Numbered from the stretch's first letter, positions 16,729 to 25,024 are shown. The stretch is 45,718 bases of DNA from Planctomycetota bacterium (GCA_021781415.1 JAJXWW010000101.1:1-45718); one strand, 5' to 3'. The notes: generated from the sequence alone by a model not told the origin. Made by a program: numbers and translations.

Positions 16729-16792
16729 GGTTAGCCGCGACGCGCGGCGGAGCGCGGGTAGCAACGCGCTCCGCCGCGCGTCGCGGCTGACC
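16729..16792. repeat. Near-perfect 28-bp stem hairpin
   Basis: Arms 16733-16756 and 16765-16788 are exact reverse complements (24 bp) around the loop GGTAGCAA. Four more base pairs, one of them G-T, extend the stem to 16729-16792. It contains many CG steps (GCGACGCGCGGCGG in the left arm). It sits between the stop of the anti-sigma-like gene (16801) and the ribosome-binding site of the exported-protein gene, within the same transcription direction. There is no T-run after it, so it is not a typical intrinsic terminator. It may be a REP-like repeat or a processing/stability element. Confidence 0.8.
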
Positions 16793-16800
16793 AAAGACAC

Positions 16801-17226
16801 TCATTGCATAGACTGCAACAGAGAATCAACACTCGAAGGTATCTCTTCCGCTTCGAAGGACGGTGGCAGACCGTCCAGACCGTTGAGAGACACTTTCTCT
16901 TGCAGATGGATATACCGCAACCAGGCTCCAAACTCGGCATCCTCCGTGAAAGGGGGCGACGGGGAGGAGATGACTGCATCGCTTTGTGGCGACTTCACGT
17001 CAACGTACGCAGTCGCCGGAGCGGGACGAATCGACAAGGCGACGCTTAGACCCAGTGCCAACGCGGTGGAAACGAGCGTCGCCAACGGCCAACCCCAGCC
17101 GCGCGCCGAGGCCCGGCCGGCCCGATACATCAGCACCTCGCGATCGAGTGTCTCGGGGCGCGGCCGCAATCCGCGCAAGGCTACTTCCAGATCGTTTAAG
17201 TTCACTCCTTCGGATGGTTCGGACAT
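16801..17226 (-). CDS. Single-pass membrane protein, probable anti-sigma factor
   Basis: A 141-aa protein. The N-terminal ~55 residues are cytoplasmic (NLNDLEVALRGLRPRPETLDRE), one membrane helix follows (WPLATLVSTALALGLSVAL), and the C-terminal ~60 residues would be outside. It has no zinc-binding HxxxCxxC signature. ATG 17226 lies 25 bp inside the end of the sigma-factor gene in a different frame, so the two are translationally coupled. In planctomycetes, short single-helix proteins in this position act as or are predicted to be anti-sigma factors. The role is inferred from position and shape. Confidence 0.62.
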   Translation of the reverse strand: MSEPSEGVNLNDLEVALRGLRPRPETLDREVLMYRAGRASARGWGWPLATLVSTALALGLSVALSIRPAPATAYVDVKSPQSDAVISSPSPPFTEDAEFGAWLRYIHLQEKVSLNGLDGLPPSFEAEEIPSSVDSLLQSMQ

Positions 17227-17693
17227 GACACACCGAGCCTTTCGCGCAGCGCGGACAAACCGGCCAAATAGCGGCGATGCGCCGTACTCGACGAGACGCC
17301 GGTCAACTCGCCGATTTGCTCGAACGTCAAGCCGCCCCACAAATGGGCGACGAGCGTTTCCCGTTGTTCGAGGGGTAGAGATTGCAGTGCGGCCGCGGCG
17401 ATCTCGGCGTCCAGCTTTGCCGATTCGCCGGCAACGAACCAGGTCGCCGTTTGCCGTGCGACGGTTTTTTCATGGCGGTGTCGGCGGCGTTCCGCGCGCG
17501 CCGCCGTCAACGCGCCGTTGCGGACAACGCGATACAACCAGCCGGCGAGGTTGTCCGGCGGAGGACGCTGGGCGGCCAACTTGATGAACGCTTCCTGGAC
17601 GACATCCTCGGGCGCGGAACACCACTGGCGGGCGTAAAGAACGAGCGACGCCGCGTGTTCGTCCAGCAATCGGCTTAGCCGTTCGGGTTCCAT
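17202..17693 (-). CDS. ECF-type RNA polymerase sigma factor
   Basis: A 163-aa sigma-70 family protein of the extracytoplasmic-function type. Region 2 is recognised in YARQWCSAPEDVVQEAFIKL and LAGWLYRVVRNGALTAAR. Region 4 is recognised in LPLEQRETLVAHLWGGLTFEQIGELTGVSSSTAHRR, the helix-turn-helix contacting the -35 box. ATG 17693 or the GTG just before it (17696) can start; AGAGG sits closer to both than usual. It is the first gene of a minus-strand group with the anti-sigma-like gene and the exported protein. I could not find a convincing ECF-type target promoter next to it. Confidence 0.88.
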   Translation of the reverse strand: MEPERLSRLLDEHAASLVLYARQWCSAPEDVVQEAFIKLAAQRPPPDNLAGWLYRVVRNGALTAARAERRRHRHEKTVARQTATWFVAGESAKLDAEIAAAALQSLPLEQRETLVAHLWGGLTFEQIGELTGVSSSTAHRRYLAGLSALRERLGVSCPNHPKE

Positions 17694-17863
17694 CACCTCT
17701 AAGACGCCGCTCGAAGGGACTCATCCCACGAGAAAATGCACAGAACGATTCATCATCGCACCGTTGTGGCAGACGATCGCAAGGTTCGTCTCGGCTATCG
17801 TAGGGGAGCGGCTCTGTACGGTTAACCTTGCTTGCCGTCTCCTCTCGGCGCACAATGTCCTTA

Positions 17864-17891
17864 TTGTTATCGATAGGATGCGAGATATGTC
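17864..17891 (+). promoter_or_regulatory. Possible promoter of the glycosylase-methyltransferase-endonuclease operon
   Basis: TTGTTA at 17864-17869, 16-bp spacer, TATGTC at 17886-17891. It precedes ATG 17954 by 62 bp and lies in the 260-bp gap shared with the divergent sigma-factor gene. Both hexamers are imperfect. Confidence 0.35.
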
Positions 17892-17953
17892 ACGACAGTG
17901 ATCTCGTGAACTCCGCAGGGACTCCTTCGTTGGATGCTACAGAGTTTTTGCTT

Positions 17954-18688
17954 ATGAGCCTGTTGACCGTCCAACTCGTCCCCGCATCCAAATTACCCGC
18001 GCGTCGAACCCATTGGGTGTCGATCTTCTCGACCGTCACGGATCGCTTGGTCCACAAGTATGGGGTTCCATCGCTAGGCAATCTCCGCGATCCAGTTCAA
18101 GAAATCTTTTACATTATGCTTTCCGCACGAACGACGGACAACCAGTACCGAAAGACTTATCGCGCGCTCCGCGCCAAGTATCCCTCGTTAACCGACCTTG
18201 CGATGGCTTCCGCCGAAGAAATCCTCTCTTGCATTCGGGACGGTGGGTTGGGGAAGAAACGGGCCGCTCAACTGCGCGGGATCGCGGCGGCGCTCTTGGC
18301 GAAATTTGGGAACGATCCTTCGCGGCACTTAAAGAATCTGTCTGCGCGTGAAGCGTTCGAGTTATTGAACGGCTTGCCGGGCATGGGGCCAAAATCCGCG
18401 CTTTGCGTGATGATGTATAGTTTGAATCACGATACTTTCCCCGTCGATACCAACGTTCAGCGCGTTGCCAGTCGTCTCGGCGCGCTGTCCCCTCGCCTCA
18501 AGCATTGGCAGGCTCAACAACGATTGCCGGCTTTGGTGCCCGAAGGACGAAGCAAGGAGTTGCACATCGGCCTGGTCGTTCACGGTCGAACTGTTTGCCT
18601 TCCGCTCAAACCGCGCTGCGACCGTTGCATTCTCGCCGACTTGTGCAAGTACGGAAAGAGGCGCACGGCGAAAGCGAGGAGTAAGTAA
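17954..18688 (+). CDS. HhH-GPD DNA glycosylase with [4Fe-4S] cluster, EndoIII/Mig-like
   Basis: A 244-aa glycosylase of the endonuclease III superfamily. The helix-hairpin-helix LNGLPGMGPKSA carries K147 at the position of the EndoIII catalytic lysine, and VDTNV carries the catalytic aspartate D165. The Fe-S loop is C215-x6-C222-x2-C225-x5-C231, the exact EndoIII spacing. In the N-terminal helix SARTTDN replaces the more common SAQATD. It lies 2 bp before a cytosine-5 methyltransferase, and a T/G mismatch glycosylase next to a 5mC methyltransferase is known from the archaeal Mig.MthI case. The likely job is repair of T opposite G made by deamination of 5-methylcytosine. ATG 17954 is chosen for the family N-terminus; ATG 17855 is in frame upstream. 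Confidence 0.85.
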   Translation: MSLLTVQLVPASKLPARRTHWVSIFSTVTDRLVHKYGVPSLGNLRDPVQEIFYIMLSARTTDNQYRKTYRALRAKYPSLTDLAMASAEEILSCIRDGGLGKKRAAQLRGIAAALLAKFGNDPSRHLKNLSAREAFELLNGLPGMGPKSALCVMMYSLNHDTFPVDTNVQRVASRLGALSPRLKHWQAQQRLPALVPEGRSKELHIGLVVHGRTVCLPLKPRCDRCILADLCKYGKRRTAKARSK

Positions 18689-18690
18689 TC

Positions 18691-20688
18691 GTGGTCATGC
18701 GAAAAAAGAGTCTTAGGAAAAGGCCCACGGCCATCGATCTGTTTTGCGGCGCTGGCGGCATGTCGCTCGGTTTCGAGCAGGCGGGTTTCGACATTTTGCT
18801 CGGCGTCGACGCGGACGGCCACCATGTGGCCACGCACGCGCGCAATTTTCCACAAGCGCCCGCTCTGTGTCGTTCGATTATCGATCTCGACGCCGAAGGT
18901 GTGTATGCCGCTCTGGGAGGGAAGATCGAACTCGATCTCGTTTTCGGCGGACCTCCCTGTCAAGGGTTCAGTCATATGGGACTGCGAGATAGCGCGGATG
19001 CTCGCAACGATCTCGTCGAACAGTTTGCCCGCTTGATCGCCGAGCTTCGACCGCGTGCATTCGTCATGGAGAACGTCCCCGGCATGCTTTCCGGGAAGAC
19101 GCGACCCATCCTCGACCGCACGATTCGCTTTCTCGCGGAGGCAGGCTATCGCATCTCGCTTCCGGTTCGCGTGTTGGACGCGGCCGATTTTGGCGTGCCG
19201 CAAAAGAGGAAACGCTTGTTTCTGTTAGGACTGCGCGACGAGGGGCTTTGGACGATTCCCTATCCCACAGGTCCGTGTCCCGGTCAACCGTCGAGGCCGA
19301 CGGTATGGGAAGCCATCGCGGATCTTCCGGACATCGAGAAATGCGAGCAATTATTCGCGCAAGACGAGACCGAATACGACAAACCGGCGATGAACGTCTA
19401 TGCGAAGATCGCTCGGGGACGAGCGGACGATCCGTCCGACTTATCGTTCCCCCGCGTATGGTCGGATCGAGTGTGTTCGGGGTGTTGGCGCGTGCGCCAT
19501 ACCGAGCAGGCCACTTCGGTATATGCGGCAACGCCCCCCGGACACACGGTCCCCGGCCACAAACTCCCGCGACTCGATCCCGACGGAATAGCTCCGACGT
19601 TGCGGGCAGGTTCCGACTCGACCCACGGTTCCCACACGGCACCTCGACCGATTCATCCGTTCCAGCCTCGCTGCATCACAGCGCGCGAAGCGGCGCGATT
19701 ACACGGCTTCCCCGATTGGTTTAAATTCTATCCACTCAAATGGCACGCCTACCGTCAAATTGGTAACGCCGTTTGCCCGCCGGTGGCAAGAGCGATCGGG
19801 CGAGAGATTCTACGAATTCTCGACTATTCTCCGAGCAGGCCTGAACAGAGCATCTCTCTCCCGATGGACTTCGTACTTCCCAAGGACAGGCCGCGCTCCC
19901 TCAAACGCATCCCACACTTGGTCCACTATCCCCCCGTTGTGCAATATCTCTTCGAGCGAGCGTTCGACGCGAGCCGCTCGGAGCTACTCCGCGCTCGCTT
20001 CACCTTTGCCGACGTGCAAAAAGCAATTCAGGCCACCGGCGTCGATTTGTCGTGGACGCGAGCCGATACCTTTCTGTCAGAGATTGCCCGGAGTCGAAAC
20101 GTCCGTCGCATTCTCGCCCCCTGTTTGTCAAAAGGATACAGCATTCGTGCGATTTGCGAAGGGGCCTTTATTGGCGAATTCGTAAGCGTCGGCGAACCGG
20201 GAACTGTGGACGAAAAAGACGCGATCGGGGTTCGCAGCGGCGAACTGACCAACGCCCTACTCGTCGCCCTCTCCTCCGTTTCCATCGACCCACGAAACGC
20301 CTCGACTCTCCCCGAATTGCTGTGTACGGAGATTGTTGTCCGCTCGCTGTGGCCAGATCGAAATGTCACCGTTGTCCTCGGTTCATCTTCGCGCGTCAAC
20401 GGTAACGGCATTCAGGTCGATTATTCGTTGACGGAAGACGGTGCTTCGGTCGGAGGCGGCCGAATCGTAGTTTCTGCTATGCGGCATGTGCCCACGCGAA
20501 TTCGCATCAGACGAATGGCTCGAGCGAACGATGTCGACGAAATTGTTGTCTTCGTTCCTCTCACCGCGCGCCACGTCCTGGGTACGCGCCTCGTAGGGTG
20601 TCTCGTGTCGCCGCGCGAGGAGCGCCGCCAAGTTTATGAAATTGTCGTTCAACCGCAAACTTCAATTCATAAGGAGAAGCGGTCGTGA
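18691..20688 (+). CDS. DNA (cytosine-5) methyltransferase with a long C-terminal extension
   Basis: A 665-aa protein. Residues ~12-375 are a 5mC methyltransferase: AIDLFCGAGGMSLGF (motif I), GGPPCQGFS with catalytic C90 (IV), MENVPG (VI, E127), QKRKRLF (VIII) and RQIGNAVCPPVARAIG (X). Residues ~381-665 form an extra domain with no motif I recognise; it is rich in beta-type patterns late on. GTG 18691 follows GAGGAG at about 10 nt; ATG 18697 is a fallback. It sits 2 bp after the glycosylase, and its stop overlaps the GTG of the next gene (GTGA). The extension could take part in target recognition or in contact with the endonuclease. Confidence 0.9.
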   Translation: MVMRKKSLRKRPTAIDLFCGAGGMSLGFEQAGFDILLGVDADGHHVATHARNFPQAPALCRSIIDLDAEGVYAALGGKIELDLVFGGPPCQGFSHMGLRDSADARNDLVEQFARLIAELRPRAFVMENVPGMLSGKTRPILDRTIRFLAEAGYRISLPVRVLDAADFGVPQKRKRLFLLGLRDEGLWTIPYPTGPCPGQPSRPTVWEAIADLPDIEKCEQLFAQDETEYDKPAMNVYAKIARGRADDPSDLSFPRVWSDRVCSGCWRVRHTEQATSVYAATPPGHTVPGHKLPRLDPDGIAPTLRAGSDSTHGSHTAPRPIHPFQPRCITAREAARLHGFPDWFKFYPLKWHAYRQIGNAVCPPVARAIGREILRILDYSPSRPEQSISLPMDFVLPKDRPRSLKRIPHLVHYPPVVQYLFERAFDASRSELLRARFTFADVQKAIQATGVDLSWTRADTFLSEIARSRNVRRILAPCLSKGYSIRAICEGAFIGEFVSVGEPGTVDEKDAIGVRSGELTNALLVALSSVSIDPRNASTLPELLCTEIVVRSLWPDRNVTVVLGSSSRVNGNGIQVDYSLTEDGASVGGGRIVVSAMRHVPTRIRIRRMARANDVDEIVVFVPLTARHVLGTRLVGCLVSPREERRQVYEIVVQPQTSIHKEKRS

Positions 20689-21536
20689 ATAAGAAGAAGC
20701 GCGGCGATTCCACCTCTCCGCCGGAAGAGACGGAGAAGAAATCAAACCGCTACGTCGATATCCTGGTGCGGATTTTCGCGGATCACTATAAGCCGGGAAC
20801 GACCTCATTTGAATTCGAGCGCGAAGAGCTAGAGAAAGCCGCCGAGCAATTGAAGGTGCGGCTGCCGAAGAATCTCGGCGACCTCATTTACAGTTTCCGC
20901 TATCGAACGCGAATGCCGCAGGAAATAGGCCGAACAGCGCCGCCCGGGCAAGAGTGGGCAATCCTTCCGGCTGGTCGTTCACGTTACCGCATGGAACTTC
21001 GAAAGCTCATTCGCATCTCACCCAGCGAAAATCTTTACCAAATCAAGATCCCCGATGGAACTCCGGAGATCATCGCACGCTATGCACTCGGCGACGAACG
21101 AGCGCTGCTGGCTAAAGTCCGCTACAACCGCCTCATCGATCTCTTTTTGCGGGTAACGGCGTATTCGTTGCAGAACCATCTGCGTACGACGGTGCCGACG
21201 GTCGGTCAAATCGAGATCGATGAGGTTTATGTGGGACTCCGCAACACGGGCCAACAATTCATCATCCCGGTCCAGGTCAAGGGAGGCAGCGATCACATCG
21301 GGATCGTTCAAATCGAACAAGATCTCGCGCTTTGCAAACGCGCATTCCCCGCCTTGACTCCGCGTCCCGTGGCAGTCCAGTTCAAGAAAGACGAAGCGGG
21401 CGAAGTCATCGTCATGTTTGAACTCGTGCAAGAGAACGAGGAAATCAAGGTACTCGACGAGAAGCACTATCGACTCGTTCCTGCCAGCGCTATTGCCGAG
21501 GAGGAACTGGAAACGATGGCGCGTGCTTCTCGATAG
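20685..21536 (+). CDS. Probable restriction endonuclease of the PD-(D/E)XK fold
   Basis: A 283-aa protein with no close family that I recognise. It has a charged N-terminus (MNKKKRGDST), then a mostly helical and beta N-terminal part. Its core candidate is GQIEIDEVYVG with D179/E180, followed by FIIPVQVKGG with Q197-x-K199, the spacing of a PD-(D/E)XK site in its QxK form. The GTG start overlaps the methyltransferase stop and has AAGGAG well placed upstream. A gene in this position beside a 5mC methyltransferase and a mismatch glycosylase is most simply the cognate type II endonuclease. The recognition sequence is unknown. It converges with the Gfo/Idh gene with no base between the stops. Confidence 0.65.
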   Translation: MNKKKRGDSTSPPEETEKKSNRYVDILVRIFADHYKPGTTSFEFEREELEKAAEQLKVRLPKNLGDLIYSFRYRTRMPQEIGRTAPPGQEWAILPAGRSRYRMELRKLIRISPSENLYQIKIPDGTPEIIARYALGDERALLAKVRYNRLIDLFLRVTAYSLQNHLRTTVPTVGQIEIDEVYVGLRNTGQQFIIPVQVKGGSDHIGIVQIEQDLALCKRAFPALTPRPVAVQFKKDEAGEVIVMFELVQENEEIKVLDEKHYRLVPASAIAEEELETMARASR

Positions 21537-22526
21537 TCATTTTCTCCTCGCGGCCTCTAACACGCTGGCCAGCTTCACCGGCTTGCCGCCTTGGCGTTTG
21601 CTTGCGTCGGCGGCTTCCATGAAGGCGTAAATCTCCAGCGTTTCCTCCGCCGACACGGGAGCGACACCGGTGTCGAAGAACTTGCAAATCTCCACGACTA
21701 ATGGTTCGTAGCCTCCGAAACCGCCGCTCGGTCCCACGGCTTTCGATCCGAACACCATCGCGCCATAATCCGACTTGCCCTTGCGGATACCGCGGAAGGT
21801 GCCGACGCGGCCGTCCTTCCATTTACCCGTTACAAACTCCGTATTATCGGTTTCAACCCGCGTCACCGATTCGCAGCCCGGCCCCATGATGGTGAACAGT
21901 GTTTCCACGCCATGAATGCCATACCAGAACAGATCGGGATGATGCGGCTCCAGATGGCAGGGGCCGTAGGCATCGCAGCCGAGGATGTCGCCGAACTTGC
22001 CTTCGGGGCGCGCGGCGCGAATGCCGGGGCTGAAGCGCAGCGAGGAACTGGAGAAACAGGGAGTGCCCGATTCTTTGGCGAGTCGGTAGATGGTCACGGC
22101 GTCGGCGAGCGAGCCGGCGACGGGCTTGTCGATGAACACAGGCTTTTTCGCTCGGAAGACGGGCTTGACCTGTTCGAGATGCGGCCGGCCGTCGACGCTT
22201 TCGAGCAAGATGACATCCACTTTGGACAACAGCGCGTCGATGCTATCCACAATCTCGACGCCAAACTTCTCGCGCAGCGTCTTGGTATAGCCCTCGACGC
22301 GATCTTTGCTTTCGGGAAGGTCGGGGCTGCCGCCGGGATAGGCGGCGACGACGCGGACTCGTCTCAGAATCCCTTTGGACTTGGGATTGTTGAGCGTCTG
22401 CGTGAAGGCGACGACATGCGAGGTGTCCAGGCCAATGATGCCGGCCTTCAGCGGGGGCTTCTCGTCGCCCCACGCGGCAAAGGGGAAGAACGGAGTCAAG
22501 AGTAACGCGAAGACGGAACGGCACAC
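21537..22526 (-). CDS. Gfo/Idh/MocA-family oxidoreductase with export signal
   Basis: A 329-aa NAD(P)-dependent sugar-type oxidoreductase. It begins with a signal peptide (CRSVFALLLTPFFPFAAWGDE), then the Rossmann strand KAGIIGLDTSHVVAF. FIDKPVAGS carries the family's EKP-like motif as DKP. YGIHGVETLFTIMGPG contains the helix with the conserved histidine. Exported members of this family are typical of planctomycetes. GTG start at 22526 follows AGGAGG at 8-9 nt, a strong ribosome-binding site. The substrate is unknown. The glycine-rich dinucleotide motif is weak (GIIGLDTSH), so cofactor binding may be altered. Confidence 0.82.
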   Translation of the reverse strand: MCRSVFALLLTPFFPFAAWGDEKPPLKAGIIGLDTSHVVAFTQTLNNPKSKGILRRVRVVAAYPGGSPDLPESKDRVEGYTKTLREKFGVEIVDSIDALLSKVDVILLESVDGRPHLEQVKPVFRAKKPVFIDKPVAGSLADAVTIYRLAKESGTPCFSSSSLRFSPGIRAARPEGKFGDILGCDAYGPCHLEPHHPDLFWYGIHGVETLFTIMGPGCESVTRVETDNTEFVTGKWKDGRVGTFRGIRKGKSDYGAMVFGSKAVGPSGGFGGYEPLVVEICKFFDTGVAPVSAEETLEIYAFMEAADASKRQGGKPVKLASVLEAARRK

Positions 22527-22616
22527 GATGGAATCCTCCTGATGCGAGATAGTCGATCGACAATTGGGCGGGAAGTCATCCTATCGGTATATGGGACGAG
22601 TTCCTCAGAAAAATGA

Positions 22617-22644
22617 TTGCAGTCGTTGCGCCGATCGCTAAGAT
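22617..22644 (+). promoter_or_regulatory. Probable promoter of ilvN
   Basis: TTGCAG at 22617-22622, 16-bp spacer, TAAGAT at 22639-22644, followed by a ~34-nt leader with GGGAGAAG before ATG 22685. Confidence 0.4.
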
Positions 22645-22684
22645 CCTCTTCGGTACATTGAAGGAACTTGGGAGAAGCTCGGCT

Positions 22685-23182
22685 ATGCGGCACGTTTTGT
22701 CGGCGCTGGTGCAGAACCAACCCGGCGTCTTGGCTCACATCTCCGGTATGCTCGCCTCGCGCGGCTTTAACATCGATAGCCTCGCCGTGGGGGAAACCGA
22801 ACAGCCCGATCTATCGCGGATGACGTTCGTGGTTCACGGCGACGATGCCGAGCTAGAACAAGTTCGCAAGCAGCTGGACAAAGTTGTCACCGTCGTGAGA
22901 GTGCAGGACATCAGTAGCGAGAACTTTGTCGAACGCGATCTGATGCTGATTAAGGTCAACGCTGCGCCGGGGCAGCGCGTGGAAATCAGTCTTCTCGTCG
23001 AGATGTTTCGCGGTCGGGTCGTGGACATCAGCCCCGCAAACCTGCTCGTCGAAATCAGCGGGCAAGAGAGTAAGATCGAGGCGTTCATCGAACTGATGCG
23101 CCCCTACGGGATCGTCGAGTTGGCCCGCACGGGTCGCATCGCGCTGGTTCGCGGAACTCTGAGTCAAGGAGACGTGCTATGA
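22685..23182 (+). CDS. ilvN: Acetolactate synthase small (regulatory) subunit
   Basis: A 165-aa ACT-domain protein, the regulatory subunit that gives acetolactate synthase valine feedback control in branched-chain amino acid synthesis. Seen: HVLSALVQNQPGVLAHISGMLASRGFNIDSL (first ACT domain), TFVVHGDD, then ERDLMLIKV and the second domain with IELMRPYGIVELARTGRIAL. The catalytic subunit is not in the window; only a small unknown gene follows, overlapping the stop (ATGA). Other genes in the pathway are not visible here. The start is supported by family alignment from memory and a ribosome-binding site. Confidence 0.92.
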   Translation: MRHVLSALVQNQPGVLAHISGMLASRGFNIDSLAVGETEQPDLSRMTFVVHGDDAELEQVRKQLDKVVTVVRVQDISSENFVERDLMLIKVNAAPGQRVEISLLVEMFRGRVVDISPANLLVEISGQESKIEAFIELMRPYGIVELARTGRIALVRGTLSQGDVL

Positions 23183-23487
23183 ACCCAAACGCGCCATCGT
23201 TGCCCTCGGCCACGCGCTCGGTGCGTCCCGAATTGGCCTCGCTCCTGAGGGGTTTAGCGCCCGGTGGGCGCATTCGCATCACGCAAACCGTGGCCATCAA
23301 CACGCGCCGCCATTGGCCCACCACGGTCGAGGGTGTTTTTCGCGGAGTCAATTTTCTTTCGACCGGTATCGCCACCGACCGCGTGCCGGAGGACGACATC
23401 GTCGTGGTCACCGTGCATTTCACCAAAGATAACGGCGAGCTTTCGAGTGTCACGCTCGATCCGAGTAGTCGAATTGAAATCGTGTAG
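23179..23487 (+). CDS. Small conserved-looking protein coupled to ilvN, unknown function
   Basis: A 102-aa protein translated from an ATG overlapping the ilvN stop (ATGA). No signal peptide or membrane segment. It has a basic region (GGRIRITQTVAINTRRHWPTTVEGVF) and then a beta-rich end (DDIVVVTVHFTKDNGELSSVTLD). The regular alternation of charged and hydrophobic residues suggests a small beta-barrel or sheet. I know no function. Coupling to ilvN argues that it is a real gene. Confidence 0.68.
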   Translation: MNPNAPSLPSATRSVRPELASLLRGLAPGGRIRITQTVAINTRRHWPTTVEGVFRGVNFLSTGIATDRVPEDDIVVVTVHFTKDNGELSSVTLDPSSRIEIV

Positions 23488-23519
23488 GGAACAAACGAGT
23501 TTGCGCGATCCGCTGCGAT

Positions 23520-23762
23520 TCAGGGAGGATCGAAGCCGCCGTGCGAGAAGGGATTGCATCGACAGATGCGCCAGAGGCCCTTGCACGCGCCTCGAAGCGG
23601 GCCGTATTTGTGAACCGCTTGGATGAAATACTCGCTGCAACTCGGCTCGAATCGACAAACCGAGGGTAGCATGGGGCGCAGACAGATTTGATAGAACCGC
23701 ACCCCCGCGATCAGTAGGTTCGATCCGAGAAATCGGAGACGAGCGAGAATCCGACCTAGCAT
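23520..23762 (-). CDS. yidD: Membrane protein insertion efficiency factor YidD
   Basis: An 80-aa protein of the YidD family, which helps YidC insert membrane proteins. Canonical segments are FYQICLRPMLP, CRFEPSCSEY, AVHKYGP, and RICRCNPFSHGGFDPP at the end. An N-terminal amphipathic stretch would attach it to the inner membrane. ATG 23762 lies 7 nt inside the end of rnpA. The same frame is open further upstream, but those codons are the shadow of rnpA. yidC is not downstream, unlike the common rpmH-rnpA-yidD-yidC order. Confidence 0.93.
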   Translation of the reverse strand: MLGRILARLRFLGSNLLIAGVRFYQICLRPMLPSVCRFEPSCSEYFIQAVHKYGPLRGACKGLWRICRCNPFSHGGFDPP

Positions 23763-24127
23763 GGTTTTTCGGCCTCGCGCTGGAGTTTCCGCGCCAACTG
23801 TTGGACCAGACGCGGCAACGATCGTTTCAGTTGCTCCAGCGAAGGCGGTTCGGGGCGGCGCGGTATCAGGATCAGATCGAATCCCACCGGCATCTCGTGC
23901 CGCGTCAGACGGAACGCCTCGCGGTAGAGCCGGCGCAGCCGATTGCGCCGCGCCGCATTGCCCATTTTGCGAGAAACGGATAATCCTAATCGCAAATGAG
24001 ACAAATGGTTCTCGCAGGCATAGACGATCAGCAGCGCATCGCCGTTCGAGCGACGGCGTTCGTAGACGCGGCGAAAGTCGGCGGGGCGGCGGAGGTGTTC
24101 GTGTTTGCGAAAGCGAAAGCTGGACAC
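23756..24127 (-). CDS. rnpA: Ribonuclease P protein component
   Basis: A 123-aa basic protein, the subunit that assists the RNase P RNA in trimming tRNA 5' ends. The family's RNR motif is seen in SRKMGNAARRNRLRRLYREAFR, preceded by RLGLSVSRK, and the N-terminus has RRPADFRRVYERRR. GTG start at 24127, 3 nt after the dnaJ-like gene. Its stop lies inside the start of yidD. There is no rpmH upstream, which is unusual: rnpA follows a DnaJ-type gene instead. Confidence 0.9.
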   Translation of the reverse strand: MSSFRFRKHEHLRRPADFRRVYERRRSNGDALLIVYACENHLSHLRLGLSVSRKMGNAARRNRLRRLYREAFRLTRHEMPVGFDLILIPRRPEPPSLEQLKRSLPRLVQQLARKLQREAEKPC

Positions 24128-24130
24128 GAT

Positions 24131-25024
24131 TCAACTCCACGGCAAATGCTCGCGCGGGTTCTGTCGATGCAGCCGCGCGAACTCTTCGATGAGTTCGCGG
24201 CTACGTTCGTCGTGGGTCTTGGGCACGACGATCTTGATTTCGATGTATTGATCGCCGTCCCGTATGCCTTTGCCGCGCAGTCGCAGCCGCGCTCCGCTCG
24301 AGGTGCCGGGCGGAACCTTGACCGTCAGATGCGTGCCGTCCAGCGTAGGCACGTCCACCTTCGCTCCGAGGATCGCCTCGCTTATCGATACGGGCACTTC
24401 GAGAACGACGTTCTGTCCCTCGCGGCGAAAATAGGGGTGCGGTTCGACCGTCAAGCGCACCAGCAGATCGCCGCCGCGCGGTCCCTGTCCGGCCATGCGC
24501 AGTTTCTTGCCCTCCTCAACTCCAGCCGGTACGCGCACCTCAATCGTGCGCCCATCGACGTTGAGCGACACCGACCCTCCGAGAGCCGCCGTTAGAAACG
24601 GGATGGCGACCTCGGCCTCGACGTTTGCGGGCGGTCTCGGAGCGCGGCCTCGGCCGCGCGCTCGGCCAAGCAGATCGCCGAACGCACCGGCCCCGCCGCC
24701 GAATCCTCCGAGGATGCTCTCCAGATCTTCTGGATTCAAGCCCTGAAACTCGAAGCCTCCCGGCGCGGTTCCCCCTCCCGCGCGGAATGGCCCCTGGCTC
24801 CCCCCTGGACCGGCGAAGCCGAACCGATCGTATTGCTCGCGCTTGCTTTTATCGTGGAGTACGTCGTAGGCTTCCTGCACTTCCTTAAATCGCGTCTCGG
24901 CCTGCTTGTCACCGGGATTGCGATCGGGGTGATGCTGGCGCGCCAGCTTGCGATAGGCTTTTTTAATGTCGGCCTCGGAAGCGGTTCGCGGAACGCCGAG
25001 TACCTCGTAATAATCGCGCGGCAT
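24131..25024 (-). CDS. DnaJ/CbpA-type co-chaperone lacking the zinc-finger region
   Basis: A 297-aa co-chaperone of DnaK. The J domain is residues 1-68 with HPD at 32-34. A Gly/Phe-rich linker follows (about 70-120: [12 protein letters not shown]), and then the two beta C-terminal substrate-binding domains, from [16 protein letters not shown] onward. The four CxxCxGxG zinc repeats of DnaJ are absent, so it is the CbpA type. The ATG start has no strong ribosome-binding site. It is the first gene of a unit with rnpA and yidD, driven by the extended -10 promoter at 25101-25109. No dnaK or grpE in the window. Confidence 0.92.
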   Translation of the reverse strand: MPRDYYEVLGVPRTASEADIKKAYRKLARQHHPDRNPGDKQAETRFKEVQEAYDVLHDKSKREQYDRFGFAGPGGSQGPFRAGGGTAPGGFEFQGLNPEDLESILGGFGGGAGAFGDLLGRARGRGRAPRPPANVEAEVAIPFLTAALGGSVSLNVDGRTIEVRVPAGVEEGKKLRMAGQGPRGGDLLVRLTVEPHPYFRREGQNVVLEVPVSISEAILGAKVDVPTLDGTHLTVKVPPGTSSGARLRLRGKGIRDGDQYIEIKIVVPKTHDERSRELIEEFARLHRQNPREHLPWS

